Source of the DNA: Sulfurimonas sp. HSL3-2
Lineage (GTDB): Bacteria; Campylobacterota; Campylobacteria; Campylobacterales; Sulfurimonadaceae
NCBI RefSeq assembly: GCF_039645965.1
Contig: NZ_CP147917.1
Location: 1,426,001 to 1,490,000, forward strand
Direction of reading: 5' to 3'
Length of the DNA stretch: 64,000 nucleotides
Within the stretch, counting starts at the first letter, position 1. The number at the start of each line of letters is the position of its first letter. Shown here piece by piece: positions 30,215 to 39,012 of this stretch. Below the pieces are notes generated by a model. The model was not told where the DNA came from, did not search any database, and was given only the letters and a program-made list of their open reading frames with translations. Position numbers and translations under genes: made by a program.

Positions 30215-33200
30215 CTACCTCTCCTTTATCAAAAAATCTCATCTTAAACCTCATTATCAGATAGTAAAACAGAGGTACGAAAAATATCCCGATCATCGTA
30301 AGGGCTATCATCCCGCCCACGACCGTAGTACCGATGATATGACGGCTGTTCGCGCCTGCACCTATACTAAGTGCCAAAGGCAGCGACCCCATGATGAATG
30401 CAAACGATGTCATGACGATCGGTCTAAAACGTATCTTCGCACCTTCTATCGTCGCTTCAAGAAGCGGATAGCCCTCTTTGAGTTTCTGCATAGCGAACTC
30501 TACCATCAAGATGGCATTTTTTGCCGAAAGCCCGACAAGCGTAATAAGACCGACCTGATAATAGATATCGGCCTCCATACCTCGTAACCAGAGTCCTAAA
30601 ACAGCACCGAAAAATGCGAACGGGACGGCTAGTATGACCGCAAAAGGGATACTCCAGCTCTCATACAGCGCAGCAAGGATCAAAAATACGAACAGTATCG
30701 CATAGACAAACGCCAGATTACCGCTTTTTTCAAGTTTTTTCTCCTGGTACGATGTTCCTGCCCAGCTGATCGTATAACCTTCCGGCAGTACGGATCTTGC
30801 GACCTCTTCTATCGCTTTTAGTGCATCTCCGGAACTGTATCCCGGTTTTGCCATTCCCGATATGCTTGCCGCATCGAACATATTAAAACGCTGGATGACG
30901 CTTGGTCCCACAATGCGTTTGATGTCGACTATCGTACTGATAGGGATCAGACTTCCGCTCGATGACTTTACAAAGACGTTATCGTAACTGTTCAGCCCTT
31001 CACGGTAGGTAGTATCTGCCTGCAAATTCACATGGTATGTACGCCCGAACAGGTTGAAATCGTTTACATATGTATGACCGAATGTCGCCTGCAGCGTCAT
31101 AAACACGTCAGCTACCGTCACGCCTAAAGCTTTTGCTTTTGCCTCATCCACTTTGACCATATACTGAGGCACATTTGTGTTAAGTGTCGTACGGACACCC
31201 ATAAGTTCAGGACGCTGATTTGCTTTTTGCAAAATCTCTTGTATATAACCGTTTAGTTTACTTAGTTCACCGCCTGTACGGTCTTGCACATACATCTCAA
31301 AACCACCAGTCGTACTCATCCCGCGTATCGGCGGAGGAGTGACGGCAAATAAAAATGCTTCTTTGTTCTGCGAGAACTGCCCCATATATTTACCTGCTAT
31401 TGCAGAAGCTGCAAGCTCAGGTGAACGGCGCTCGCTCCAGTCGGTCAAATGCACAAACGAGATCCCCGCATCCGTCTTGTACGCGAATGTCGTTATATCC
31501 AGACCGCTCAGACCTGCTGCTTTTGTCACTTGTTTATCTGCCAGAAGCTGATCGTTGACCTCATCGGTCACGGCTTGCGTCCTTTGCAGCGAAGCACCAG
31601 GCATCATATTTTGGATGACCATGATCACCCCTTGGTCTTCACCCGGAACAAGTCCGCTAGGAAGTCTTAACATCAATGTATATGCCACACCGATCATAGC
31701 TACGAACAGAAGCAGGTTTATGACCGCTAGTTTAATGACACGCTTGACACCGTTTGTGAAACTGACTGTCGCTCTATCGAACATCTCATGAAACTTACGG
31801 ATCGGCCAAAACGGTGTCGGTTCTTCATGTTTTAAAAACAGTGCACACAGTGACGGTGTCAGTGTTAAAGCGACGATTCCAGAGATACTCACCGACATAA
31901 CTATGGTGATGGCAAACTGCTGGTAAAGCTTACCGCTGAACCCGCCCATGAACGATGCAGGAATAAAGACGGCGGAGAGAACCAAGACGATGGCGATAAC
32001 CGGACCCGTAATCTCGTTCATCGCTTTGATGGTAGCCTCTTTTACGCTCATATTCTTATTGTCACGCAGTATACGCTCCACGTTCTCTATAACGACGATG
32101 GCATCATCCACGACAAGCCCGATGGCAAGAGTGAGTCCAAACAGCGTCAGCAGGTTTATGGAAAAGCCTGCCGCATAAAACCCTGCAAACGTACCGATGA
32201 TAGAGACCGGAATGGCAAGGACCGGAATGATCGTCGCTCTTACATTTCCTAAGAAAAGATAGATGATAAACACGACCAGTAAAATAGAAAGTCCAAGAGT
32301 AAATACGACCTCTTCTATAGACTGTTTTACAAACTCCGTAGGATCATACGGTACACTTACTTTTACATCTGAGGGAAAGCTTTTAGACAGCTCCTCCATC
32401 GTCTTATCAAGCGCTGCTGAGACTTCTAAAGCGTTTGCACCCGGTGCAAGGAAAACCCCGACAGGGATCATCGGCTCTTTATTGTATTTCGCTTTGAAGT
32501 AGTATGACTCAGAACCAAGCTCGACACGCGCCACATCTTTTAATTTTAAAGCTGAACCGTCGCTGTTTGATCTAAGAATGATGTTTGAGAACTCCTCGGC
32601 ATTTTTCAGCCTTCCCTGCGCACGAACAGTGTATGTATAGACAGGATGATCGGCGATCGGTTCCTGCCCCAACTGACCTGCTGAGTACTGGTTGTTCTGA
32701 CTTTTTATCGCGTTTACGACGTCAGTGACCGTCAGCTTATAGTTCGCAAGTCTGTCGGGATTGAGCCATACGCGGATAGAGTAATCCTGATTACCGAATA
32801 TATACGCGTCTCCGACTCCCGGGATACGTTTGATATCATCAAGTACGTTGACTAGAACATAGTTTGAAAGATAGATCGTATCGTGCTTTTTTCCCTCAGA
32901 GGTAAAAGCAAGAACTTTTAGCATATCGGGTGAGCGTTTACGTACACTTATCCCCTGATCGCGGACAGACTGAGGAAGCTTGCTGATCGCCAGCTGTACA
33001 CGGTTGTTTACATCCACATTTGCCTGGTCTGGATCTGTACCTATCTTAAAAAGTACGCTGATAGAAACCGTACCGCTGGGTGAAGCCGTCGATGTCATAT
33101 ATATCATGTTATCGACACCGTTTATCGCTTCTTCAAGAGGTGCAGCGACTGTCTTTGAAAGCGTCTGTGCATCAGCTCCGGGATATGTCGCAGATACGTT

Positions 33201-33335
33201 TATCTGAACAGGTACGACACTCGGATATGCCTGAACAGGCAGTGATTTTATGGAGATAAAACCTGCGATCAAGACTATGATGGAAAGAACCGCTGAAAAT
33301 ATCGGTCTGTTTATAAAAAATTTAGAAAACATCAC
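30204..33335 (-). CDS. RND efflux permease, HAE-1 (AcrB-like)
   Basis: 1043 residues, standard AcrB length with 12 TM helices and two large periplasmic loops. The N terminus MFSKFFINRPIFSAVLSIIVLIAG is typical; the proton-relay Asp pair is in GLVVDDAIVVIENVER (about 403-418), with VGLSAKNAILMVEFA in the second half. It exports hydrophobic drugs, bile-salt-like compounds or solvents driven by protons. It lies 5 bases downstream of the adaptor gene. The substrate range cannot be inferred. Confidence 0.95.
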   Translation of the reverse strand: MMFSKFFINRPIFSAVLSIIVLIAGFISIKSLPVQAYPSVVPVQINVSATYPGADAQTLSKTVAAPLEEAINGVDNMIYMTSTASPSGTVSISVLFKIGTDPDQANVDVNNRVQLAISKLPQSVRDQGISVRKRSPDMLKVLAFTSEGKKHDTIYLSNYVLVNVLDDIKRIPGVGDAYIFGNQDYSIRVWLNPDRLANYKLTVTDVVNAIKSQNNQYSAGQLGQEPIADHPVYTYTVRAQGRLKNAEEFSNIILRSNSDGSALKLKDVARVELGSESYYFKAKYNKEPMIPVGVFLAPGANALEVSAALDKTMEELSKSFPSDVKVSVPYDPTEFVKQSIEEVVFTLGLSILLVVFIIYLFLGNVRATIIPVLAIPVSIIGTFAGFYAAGFSINLLTLFGLTLAIGLVVDDAIVVIENVERILRDNKNMSVKEATIKAMNEITGPVIAIVLVLSAVFIPASFMGGFSGKLYQQFAITIVMSVSISGIVALTLTPSLCALFLKHEEPTPFWPIRKFHEMFDRATVSFTNGVKRVIKLAVINLLLFVAMIGVAYTLMLRLPSGLVPGEDQGVIMVIQNMMPGASLQRTQAVTDEVNDQLLADKQVTKAAGLSGLDITTFAYKTDAGISFVHLTDWSERRSPELAASAIAGKYMGQFSQNKEAFLFAVTPPPIRGMSTTGGFEMYVQDRTGGELSKLNGYIQEILQKANQRPELMGVRTTLNTNVPQYMVKVDEAKAKALGVTVADVFMTLQATFGHTYVNDFNLFGRTYHVNLQADTTYREGLNSYDNVFVKSSSGSLIPISTIVDIKRIVGPSVIQRFNMFDAASISGMAKPGYSSGDALKAIEEVARSVLPEGYTISWAGTSYQEKKLEKSGNLAFVYAILFVFLILAALYESWSIPFAVILAVPFAFFGAVLGLWLRGMEADIYYQVGLITLVGLSAKNAILMVEFAMQKLKEGYPLLEATIEGAKIRFRPIVMTSFAFIMGSLPLALSIGAGANSRHIIGTTVVGGMIALTMIGIFFVPLFYYLIMRFKMRFFDKGEVDAH

Positions 33336-33340
33336 TGTAC

Positions 33341-34468
33341 CTATTTATTTATAGTTTTATCTATACTCACTGGTGCGCCCGGTTTGATGCGGAAAAAGTT
33401 GTTCACAACGACCACATCTTTAGGATTGACACCTTTGACTATAAAATTCTGATCTGCCGTATCCACGATCTTCACAGGTTTTACTGCGACTTTGCCGTCA
33501 ACGACTACAAATACTACCGTTCCAAGAGGATTTTGCAAAACCGCTTTTTGAGGGACTGTGATAACCTGTTTTGAAACAACGCCTATGATCTTTATCGTAG
33601 CGAACTGCCCTGCGATCAGCTGTGCAGAGGCATTGTCAAAAACAGCGCGGGCTTTTAAAGTAGAGGTTGCCGCATCCACGTTTGTATCTATAAAGTCGAC
33701 TTTTCCAAGTTCCGTATACGGTTTACCGTCGACTGTGAGCGAAGCTTTCAGACCCGCTCCCTGCATGTTTGACCAACTGCCGTTTTCAAGTTCATACTTT
33801 TGTTTGATCGCATTGATATCCGGGATAGAGAAATCCGCATAGATAGGATTTGTCTGCGTAATGCTTAAAAGCGCCGTTCCCTCTTTAACATAATCTCCTA
33901 CATCCACAAGCTTCACGCCAGCGACTCCGTCGATCGTCGCTTTTACCTCTGTGTAGTTAAGGTCTACAGAGACTCTTTGAAGTTCTGCTTTTGCTACGTC
34001 CACACTCGCTTTTGCAGTCTGGTATGCATAGTATGCCGTGTCTTTATCCTGCTCACTGATCGCTTTGTCTTTGTAGAGTCCATCAGCACGGTCCCACTCT
34101 TTTTTCGCCTTTTGAAGTTTTGCATTTTCCAGATCAAGCGTCGCCTGCGCACTGTTAACCGCTGCTTGATAGATATCAGGTTCTATCTTATAAAGAAAAT
34201 CACCCTTATGAACAGTCGCACCCTCCGTAAAATGTTTTTCCTCTAAGACACCGGCAACTCTAGAAGTTATCGTCACGTTTTTCACAGAACTAATACGAGC
34301 CGGATATTCTAAAGAGACAGGAGTGTCTGTTGCCTCTGGTACGACATAGACGTCAACTTTTGGTGCAGGCATAGCAGCAGGTTTAACATCTTGTGCCAGC
34401 AGTGAGCTTCCAAAGACCATCCCGCCGATCAACATCGTTTTTGATAAATATCTACTAAATAATTTCAT
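33341..34468 (-). CDS. RND periplasmic adaptor (membrane fusion protein)
   Basis: 375 residues with an N-terminal signal peptide (ending around LLAQDVKP). The order is half-lipoyl domain (VEEKHFTEGATVHKGDFLYKI), alpha-hairpin (about 95-165), second lipoyl half (VKLVDVGDYVKEGTALLSI) and beta-barrel/membrane-proximal domains, as in AcrA. It bridges the permease and the outer-membrane channel. The ATG overlaps marR by 4 bases, so regulator and pump are co-transcribed. Confidence 0.93.
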   Translation of the reverse strand: MKLFSRYLSKTMLIGGMVFGSSLLAQDVKPAAMPAPKVDVYVVPEATDTPVSLEYPARISSVKNVTITSRVAGVLEEKHFTEGATVHKGDFLYKIEPDIYQAAVNSAQATLDLENAKLQKAKKEWDRADGLYKDKAISEQDKDTAYYAYQTAKASVDVAKAELQRVSVDLNYTEVKATIDGVAGVKLVDVGDYVKEGTALLSITQTNPIYADFSIPDINAIKQKYELENGSWSNMQGAGLKASLTVDGKPYTELGKVDFIDTNVDAATSTLKARAVFDNASAQLIAGQFATIKIIGVVSKQVITVPQKAVLQNPLGTVVFVVVDGKVAVKPVKIVDTADQNFIVKGVNPKDVVVVNNFFRIKPGAPVSIDKTINK

Positions 34469-34923
34469 CTATAGCTTCCTTTGCTTATATTCATATTTTG
34501 ACTCTCTTTTAGAATAGTATCGAGAACTTTAAAAAAGGTCTCTACCTCTTCTTTACTTAATTTACTTTTTACAGTTTCATTGAATTTTTGTGATAACGGT
34601 ATCGCTATCTCAAGAATATGTTCAGCCTTTGGTGTTAAAACGACTCTATTTGCTCTTTTGTCACTCTCGATATCTTCTCTTGCAAGCAGACCCTTCTTTA
34701 AGAGAGACTCTATCGATCTGCCGACGGTCGTCTTATCTTTTCCAAGCAGTTCGGCGATGCGTGTCTGCGTCACTCCGTCATCTTCTTTGATGATCTTTAA
34801 AGTGGCGAACTGCTCTGCCGCAATACCGCACTTCGACTGCAGAAGTTTTGTGAAATTTGTCTTGACTGTCGTAGCTACAAGATTGATACTGTAGCCGATA
34901 GAATCTTTTAACATATATTCCAT
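34465..34923 (-). CDS. MarR-family transcriptional regulator of the RND operon
   Basis: 152 residues from ATG 34923 (MEYMLKDSIGYSIN), chosen because GGAGAG precedes it; an upstream in-frame ATG at 34968 lies inside the operator palindrome. The winged-helix core is GVTQTRIAELLGKDKTTVGRSIESLLKKGLLAREDIESDKRANRVVLT, with the DxRxxxVxLT wing changed to SDKRANRVVLT. It probably represses its own operon by binding the paired palindromes at 34953-35005 and releases on ligand binding. The last genes of the operon are the adaptor, permease, channel and HPP genes. Confidence 0.9.
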   Translation of the reverse strand: MEYMLKDSIGYSINLVATTVKTNFTKLLQSKCGIAAEQFATLKIIKEDDGVTQTRIAELLGKDKTTVGRSIESLLKKGLLAREDIESDKRANRVVLTPKAEHILEIAIPLSQKFNETVKSKLSKEEVETFFKVLDTILKESQNMNISKGSYR

Positions 34924-34952
34924 AAACTCTCCAAACCTAAAATATTTCCAAA

Positions 34953-35005
34953 ATAGTAGCATATGCAACTTTAATAAAACTTAATATAGTTGCATATGCT
35001 ACTAT
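34953..35005. promoter_or_regulatory. Paired palindromic operators upstream of marR-RND operon
   Basis: A perfect 18-bp inverted repeat: arm 1 ATAGTAGCATATGCAACT (34953-34970), arm 2 its reverse complement (34988-35005), with a 17-bp spacer. Each arm contains its own palindrome GCATATGC (34959-34966 and 34992-34999). The palindrome centres are 33 bp apart, close to three helical turns. Read on the minus strand, TACTAT in arm 1 could be the -10 box, so binding would block transcription of marR. It is most likely the site of the adjacent MarR protein. Confidence 0.8.
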
Positions 35006-35125
35006 ATTTCAAATTAAGATAAAAATGGCTTGTCAGATTTTTTTATGATCTCTTACATGTAAGGTATAAATGTTTGTAGAAAAAGAGGGAAACAGCAGTA
35101 AAAGACTGCTGTTGTAATTGTACTA

Positions 35126-36391
35126 TTACGCTTCTAGCGCTTGTTTTATATCGTCTATAAGATCAGATATATCTTCAAGCCCGCAGCTGATACGGATAAG
35201 TCCTGCAGGCACGCCGCATGCATCAAGCTCAGTCGGGCTTAACTGTTGGTGAGTCGTCGAAGCGGGATGAGTGATAATCGATTTTGAATCGCCTATGTTT
35301 ACGACAAGCGAATAAAGTTTTGTCGCATCCACGACTTTTACCGCTGCATCAAAACTCTCTAACTCGAAACTAAGCAGTCCGCTGCATGCTCCGCCTGTAA
35401 AATACTTCATCGCATTTTCATAGTTCGCATTGCTTTTTAGACCAGGATAGTTCACTTTTTTGACTTTCGGATGAGACTCTAAAAACTCAGCCAGTGCCTG
35501 TGCATTTGCAGAGTGTTGTTTCATACGAAGTGAAAGATGCTCGATCCCCTGAATGAACAGCCATGAGTTAAACGGAGAGACGACTGCACCAAGATCGCGT
35601 AGCAGGCTTAACCTAGCACGAAGCGTAAAGATAGGAAGAGGCACGTCTACATACACAAGCCCGTGGTAAGAGTGGTCAGGCTCGTTGAAGTGAGCATATC
35701 TAGGATTTGCTTTTATCTTCTCTAAAAGCCCTTTTCTCTCAACCAAGATACCGCCGATCGCAAGTCCCTGACCTGTCGTGTATTTACTCGCGCTGTGAAC
35801 GACTACGTCCACTCCATGCTCTAACGGACGGCAAAGAATAGGTGTAGCGACTGTGTTGTCAACTACCGTGATGATATTATACTCGTTTGCAATCTTTGTA
35901 AGAGCTGCTATATCCGCGACATCGATGCTCGGGTTTGTAAGCGTCTCGAAAAAGATCACTTTTGTCTTTTCGTCTACAAGTTTATGTATCTCTTGGGGAT
36001 TGTGGACATTGAAAAATCTCGCCTCGATGCCAAAACGCTTCAATGTGTGAGCCGTCTGAGTCAGAGTCCCGCCGTAAAGCTGTGAAGCACAGACGATATT
36101 GTCCCCTGCTTCTGCACAGTTTGCTATGGCATAAAAGATAGCACTCATACCGCTTGACGTAGCAAGAGCGGCTTCACCGCCTTCCAGTGCTGCAAAACGT
36201 TTTTCAAAGACATCCGTAGTCGGATTGTTCAGACGTGTATAGATGTTCCCCAGCTCTTTTAATGAAAAAAGGTTTGCCGCATGTTCCGCATCACGGAACT
36301 CATACGCAGTCGTCTGATAAATTGGCACAGCCATAGTACTTTGAGAATCTTTGTCGTATCCTACATGTAAAGCTTGTGTTTGTTGTTTCAT
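35126..36391 (-). CDS. metY: O-acetylhomoserine sulfhydrylase
   Basis: 421 residues, Cys/Met metabolism PLP enzyme family. The PLP-lysine motif HSASKYTTGQGLAIGG is at about 202-217 and the substrate motif NPTTDVFEKR at about 54. The C-terminal SLVVNIGDSKSIITHPASTTH is diagnostic of the family. It converts O-acetylhomoserine and sulfide to homocysteine, completing the route started by MetX in this window. A one-mismatch palindrome copy (36361-36370) encodes LHV in QALHVGYDKD near the N terminus. It stands alone with a roughly 190-base upstream gap. Confidence 0.94.
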   Translation of the reverse strand: MKQQTQALHVGYDKDSQSTMAVPIYQTTAYEFRDAEHAANLFSLKELGNIYTRLNNPTTDVFEKRFAALEGGEAALATSSGMSAIFYAIANCAEAGDNIVCASQLYGGTLTQTAHTLKRFGIEARFFNVHNPQEIHKLVDEKTKVIFFETLTNPSIDVADIAALTKIANEYNIITVVDNTVATPILCRPLEHGVDVVVHSASKYTTGQGLAIGGILVERKGLLEKIKANPRYAHFNEPDHSYHGLVYVDVPLPIFTLRARLSLLRDLGAVVSPFNSWLFIQGIEHLSLRMKQHSANAQALAEFLESHPKVKKVNYPGLKSNANYENAMKYFTGGACSGLLSFELESFDAAVKVVDATKLYSLVVNIGDSKSIITHPASTTHQQLSPTELDACGVPAGLIRISCGLEDISDLIDDIKQALEA

Positions 36392-36583
36392 AGAGAGTGC
36401 CTCTTAATTTATTAATTTTTATAATTTTATCCAAAATCACTTAAGTTGCCATCTAATCATGAGTGGATTAGTCATACATCCATTTTTACTGAACAGAATA
36501 TTTGATAAATTTGATATTGTATTTAAGTTTAAAAATATTATTTTTCGATAATCTTCACATCACATTTTACTTTTAGGGAATAC

Positions 36584-37135
36584 ATGAAAAAAATCACACT
36601 AGCCATATTGTTTATAACGATCGTCATCTTCTCAGGATGCTCCGGTAACACTAAATATGCTGTGCAACCGACACCTCTTAAAAAAGGCTCCTCTCAATAT
36701 TATCTCAAAGATATCAATGTTACTCTTCATAAAGATGGTTTTGAAAATCAAGAGAACAAAACATTTTATAATCAAGCCAAGCTACAAGCAGAATTTAAAG
36801 ATGACTTGCAAAAAGATCTAAATACAAAAAACATGAATTCTTCTCAAGGTTTTGGTCTAGTAATAAATCTGGATTACACACGAATATATCTCTACGGCGG
36901 CAATGCACTTGCAAAGCCAAAGTTCATCTATTCAGTTGATGTTTACACAAATGACGGAAATACTTTACTTGCCCACTATTCAATTCCAGAGAGTACAACA
37001 AAATATGCATATCTAGAAGATGTTGCCGTTAATACGAAAGTGATGCTGTTTCAATGGAATGCGGAAAATGAACCTAAAGATATTGCATTAATATCAGATG
37101 TTTTAACAAGAGAGATCTCTGAACTTGGAGATTAA
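36584..37135 (+). CDS. Lipoprotein of unknown function
   Basis: 183 residues. The lipobox is FSGC after a hydrophobic signal segment (ITLAILFITIVIFSGC). The mature part is hydrophilic with predicted strands, e.g. GFGLVINLDYTRIYLYGGNAL and PKFIYSVDVYTNDGNTLLAHY. It heads a run of three small lipoprotein genes (36584-37913) on the plus strand, the next starting 5 bases after its stop. The region is more AT-rich than its surroundings and may have been acquired. Confidence 0.7.
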   Translation: MKKITLAILFITIVIFSGCSGNTKYAVQPTPLKKGSSQYYLKDINVTLHKDGFENQENKTFYNQAKLQAEFKDDLQKDLNTKNMNSSQGFGLVINLDYTRIYLYGGNALAKPKFIYSVDVYTNDGNTLLAHYSIPESTTKYAYLEDVAVNTKVMLFQWNAENEPKDIALISDVLTREISELGD

Positions 37136-37139
37136 AATA

Positions 37140-37457
37140 ATGAACTTTTACTTTTTTAAAACATTTTTCTTTTTTCTTTTGATATTTGCTATAACCGGTT
37201 GTGCTGCAAAATGGGCTAATATAGACAATACGCCAGCAGATGATTTGAAGATTAAACACGCAAAGTCAAAATGCCATTATGATGAAGAACTATACAACCT
37301 CTCTATAAAAATGAATATAAATGATTATCTAAAGTTTCACTTAGATAATCCAAAAGCTGATGAGGCGATAGACAATTACGAAAAGCAAGAGACCTTAAAA
37401 GTACATACAAAACTAAATACATGTATGAAGGAAGAAGGTTTAAAAGAACTTGATTAG
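37140..37457 (+). CDS. Small lipoprotein of unknown function
   Basis: 105 residues from ATG 37140; GGAG at 37127-37130 decides this over the upstream in-frame codons. Signal segment with lipobox ITGC (FFFFLLIFAITGCAAKW). The mature part is short, charged and helical, with two Cys (KSKCHYDEE and NTCMKEEG) that could form a disulfide. It is the second of three consecutive lipoprotein genes. Confidence 0.65.
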   Translation: MNFYFFKTFFFFLLIFAITGCAAKWANIDNTPADDLKIKHAKSKCHYDEELYNLSIKMNINDYLKFHLDNPKADEAIDNYEKQETLKVHTKLNTCMKEEGLKELD

Positions 37458-37478
37458 GCAACTACAAAAGGAAAAAAT

Positions 37479-37913
37479 ATGAAAAAAATTAAATTAGGTT
37501 TATTGGTTTTAATACCATTTGTATTTCAAGCATGTGTAACAAATAAACATCTTTCAAATGCTGAGATAATTCAAAAATCTACACTTGGATGTCCCAGTCA
37601 TGATATGACAATTGTGACTATTCCTTCACGAGGTTTGGCTGGTGATGCTCTAGCAATCGCTGCTGTTAAAACTACGGGAAGTGATGGAGGTTTTTCTGAT
37701 GATTTTTCAAAGTTTTTAAAATTAAATATCAAAAATGTTACAGTAGTATGTTCTAATCCAGAAAAACTAGAAGCTATACTTCTTAATAATTTTAGTTTGT
37801 ATAAAAATGATGAATTAAAAGATATCAACATCTGTACTATTGGTATCACAAACAGTACAAGGTTAGTCAATGAAGCAAAGAGAACAGGTGCTACAGTGAC
37901 GTTTGTACAATGA
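37479..37913 (+). CDS. Lipoprotein of unknown function
   Basis: 144 residues with lipobox FQAC. The mature part contains IVTIPSRGLAGDALAIAAVKTTGSDGGFSDDFSKFLKLNIKNVTVVCSNPEKLEAILL, with predicted alternating strands and helices, and ends GATVTFVQ. GAAAA before the ATG is a weak ribosome binding site. It is the third gene of the lipoprotein run. Function unknown. Confidence 0.65.
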   Translation: MKKIKLGLLVLIPFVFQACVTNKHLSNAEIIQKSTLGCPSHDMTIVTIPSRGLAGDALAIAAVKTTGSDGGFSDDFSKFLKLNIKNVTVVCSNPEKLEAILLNNFSLYKNDELKDINICTIGITNSTRLVNEAKRTGATVTFVQ

Positions 37914-37939
37914 AGATATAGAAAACAAAAAAAAATAAT

Positions 37940-37959
37940 GTATACTCTTCCCGGAATTT
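37940..37959 (-). repeat. Inverted copy of the CCGGGGACA repeat
   Basis: The sequence matches, at 18 of 20 positions, the reverse complement of the unit at about 38402-38420 (AAATTCCGGGGACAGTATAC). It lies just after the lipoprotein run and bounds the repeat region on the left. Confidence 0.55.
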
Positions 37960-38017
37960 GGGATAGGAACTAAACTATATCAAATGTACTAAGATAGTCA
38001 AAATGGGGATAATCCTG

Positions 38018-38230
38018 ATGAATAGAGAAATAAGTATAGGTTTTTTTATAATATTGATAATTGCTTCATCAGTTAAGATTTTTTTTAATTACAATATAAA
38101 TATAAATATTATACGTTGGTCTATTGATTCTACTGTAACCAATATTTATATATTAATTAGTTCTTTTTTAATAGTATTAGGATTAATATTCGTCTCAAAA
38201 AATAAAGGGTCAGATAATAACCATCACTAA
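38018..38230 (+). CDS. Small two-TM membrane protein, tentative
   Basis: 70 residues from ATG 38018, with GGGGAT 8 bases upstream. Two hydrophobic helices (about 6-25 and 43-62) are followed by a hydrophilic tail NKGSDNNHH. It is extremely AT-rich and lies among repeats, so a spurious frame is possible. No family recognised. Confidence 0.4.
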   Translation: MNREISIGFFIILIIASSVKIFFNYNININIIRWSIDSTVTNIYILISSFLIVLGLIFVSKNKGSDNNHH

Positions 38231-38240
38231 TTTTGTAGTG

Positions 38241-38274
38241 AAAAATACACCCATGGATTGAATATCCACTTTTA
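38241..38274 (+). repeat. R2 repeat, copy 1 (degenerate)
   Basis: AAAAATACACCCATGGATTG continues into AATATCCACTTTTA, a variant of the 33-bp R2 unit whose best copy is at 38977-39012. The three near-consensus copies share the ends (AAAATACACCC and TCCACTTTTA) and a palindromic core ACCCC-GGGGT or its variant. Confidence 0.6.
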
Positions 38275-38304
38275 CATGTAGACTAAAGAGGCAGATAAAC
38301 AAAA

Positions 38305-38425
38305 AATCCGGGGAAAATCCGGGGACAGGATACTTAATTGAAATTCCGCGAAAATCTGGGGACAATTGGAAAATCCGGGGACAATTGGGGAAAATCCGGC
38401 AAATTCCGGGGACAGTATACATAAT
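38305..38425 (+). repeat. Cluster of five AATCCGGGGACA-type units (REP-like)
   Basis: Within 120 bases the unit AATCCGGGGA or ATTCCGGGGACA occurs at about 38305, 38316, 38372 and 38403, with degenerate copies at 38343 (ATTCCGCG) and 38354 (ATCTGGGGACA). One unit continues ACAGGATACTTAATT and another ACAGTATACATAATT. Similar GGGGACAGTATACTTAATT sequences accompany REP-associated tyrosine transposases in other bacteria (from memory, not searched). No transposase gene is present here. Confidence 0.6.
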
Positions 38426-38550
38426 TACAAATTGTCATATATTGAGAGAGGTAGATTTTATTTTTGTATGATAAGATTAAAACAATAATGGGAGTTTTTT
38501 ATAAAAACAAAAAGCCGGACGACCTAAAAAAGACAAGAATTTCTAATTAA

Positions 38551-38573
38551 TTAGTATCCTGTCCCCGGAATTT
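38551..38573 (-). repeat. Inverted copy of the CCGGGGACA repeat, right boundary
   Basis: TTAGTATCCTGTCCCCGGAA plus TTT is the reverse complement of the unit at about 38314-38338 (with a small insertion). With the copy at 37940 it brackets the direct cluster at 38305-38425. Confidence 0.55.
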
Positions 38574-38586
38574 GAAAGGAAATAGA

Positions 38587-38859
38587 ATGATAAAAAAAAT
38601 CAGTCTCTCTAATGAAGAATACACTGAAGTTCACAAAAATACTATGAAAGAATTTGAAAAAGTTACAAAAAAATTTTTGGAACTAGCTGAAATGAAATTA
38701 AATTCTTTACAGGTAGAATCAATTCAAAATTTAATTAGTGAGAAAAAATATAACATTGCATTTATGAGATGGCTTGAATTAATTGAAGAATTGAATATTG
38801 AGTTGGATGAAAAAGAAGAAATAATTGTGCTTGATTGGTATTCACTTTTAGGTAGATAA
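38587..38859 (+). CDS. Small helical ORFan, open in frame beyond its stop codon
   Basis: 90 residues from ATG 38587, with AAGGAA before it; the upstream in-frame start at 38572 falls in the repeat. Helical and charged (MKEFEKVTKKFLELAEMKLN ... NIELDEKEEIIVLDWYSLLGR). The TAA at 38857 is followed in the same frame by 50 further sense codons with protein-like composition, so the gene may be the front half of a longer gene broken by one nonsense change. No family recognised. Confidence 0.5.
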   Translation: MIKKISLSNEEYTEVHKNTMKEFEKVTKKFLELAEMKLNSLQVESIQNLISEKKYNIAFMRWLELIEELNIELDEKEEIIVLDWYSLLGR

Positions 38860-39012
38860 ATCCATGAAAAAGATACATTTCATTATTTTGATCAAGGAGG
38901 TATTGGATTAAGTTGTATAGATTGTAAATTTTGCAATAAAAAGAATATACCTGAAGATTGGCCAACTGATGATTTAAAAAATACACCCCAGGGGTTGAAA
39001 ATCCACTTTTAA
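38860..39012 (+). pseudogene. In-frame continuation after the TAA, CxxC-containing remnant
   Basis: Directly after TAA 38857-38859 the same frame reads IHEKDTFHYFDQGGIGLSC and IDCKFCNKKNIPEDWPTDDL with no ATG, GTG or TTG to start it. The CxxC pair in CIDCKFC looks like a metal-binding knuckle. The last 12 codons (KNTPQGLKIHF and stop) are supplied by the R2 repeat, so the 3' end has been replaced or truncated by that element. Confidence 0.4.
38977..39012 (+). repeat. R2 repeat, copy 2
   Basis: Near-consensus copy: AAAATACACCCCAGGGG continued by TTGAAAATCCACTTTTA. The core ACCCC-A-GGGGT is palindromic. The same unit appears inverted at 57338-57371 and 58817-58851, and in weaker form at 38241 and 56469. 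Confidence 0.75.

Noticed and set aside
34924-34968. Longer marR start at 34968
   Set aside because: That ATG lies in an operator arm and would put the ribosome site upstream of the likely transcript start; ATG 34923 has GGAGAG before it.
38305-38425. CRISPR array
   Set aside because: Units are short (about 12 bp), irregularly spaced and partly adjacent, with no spacers of equal length and no cas gene.
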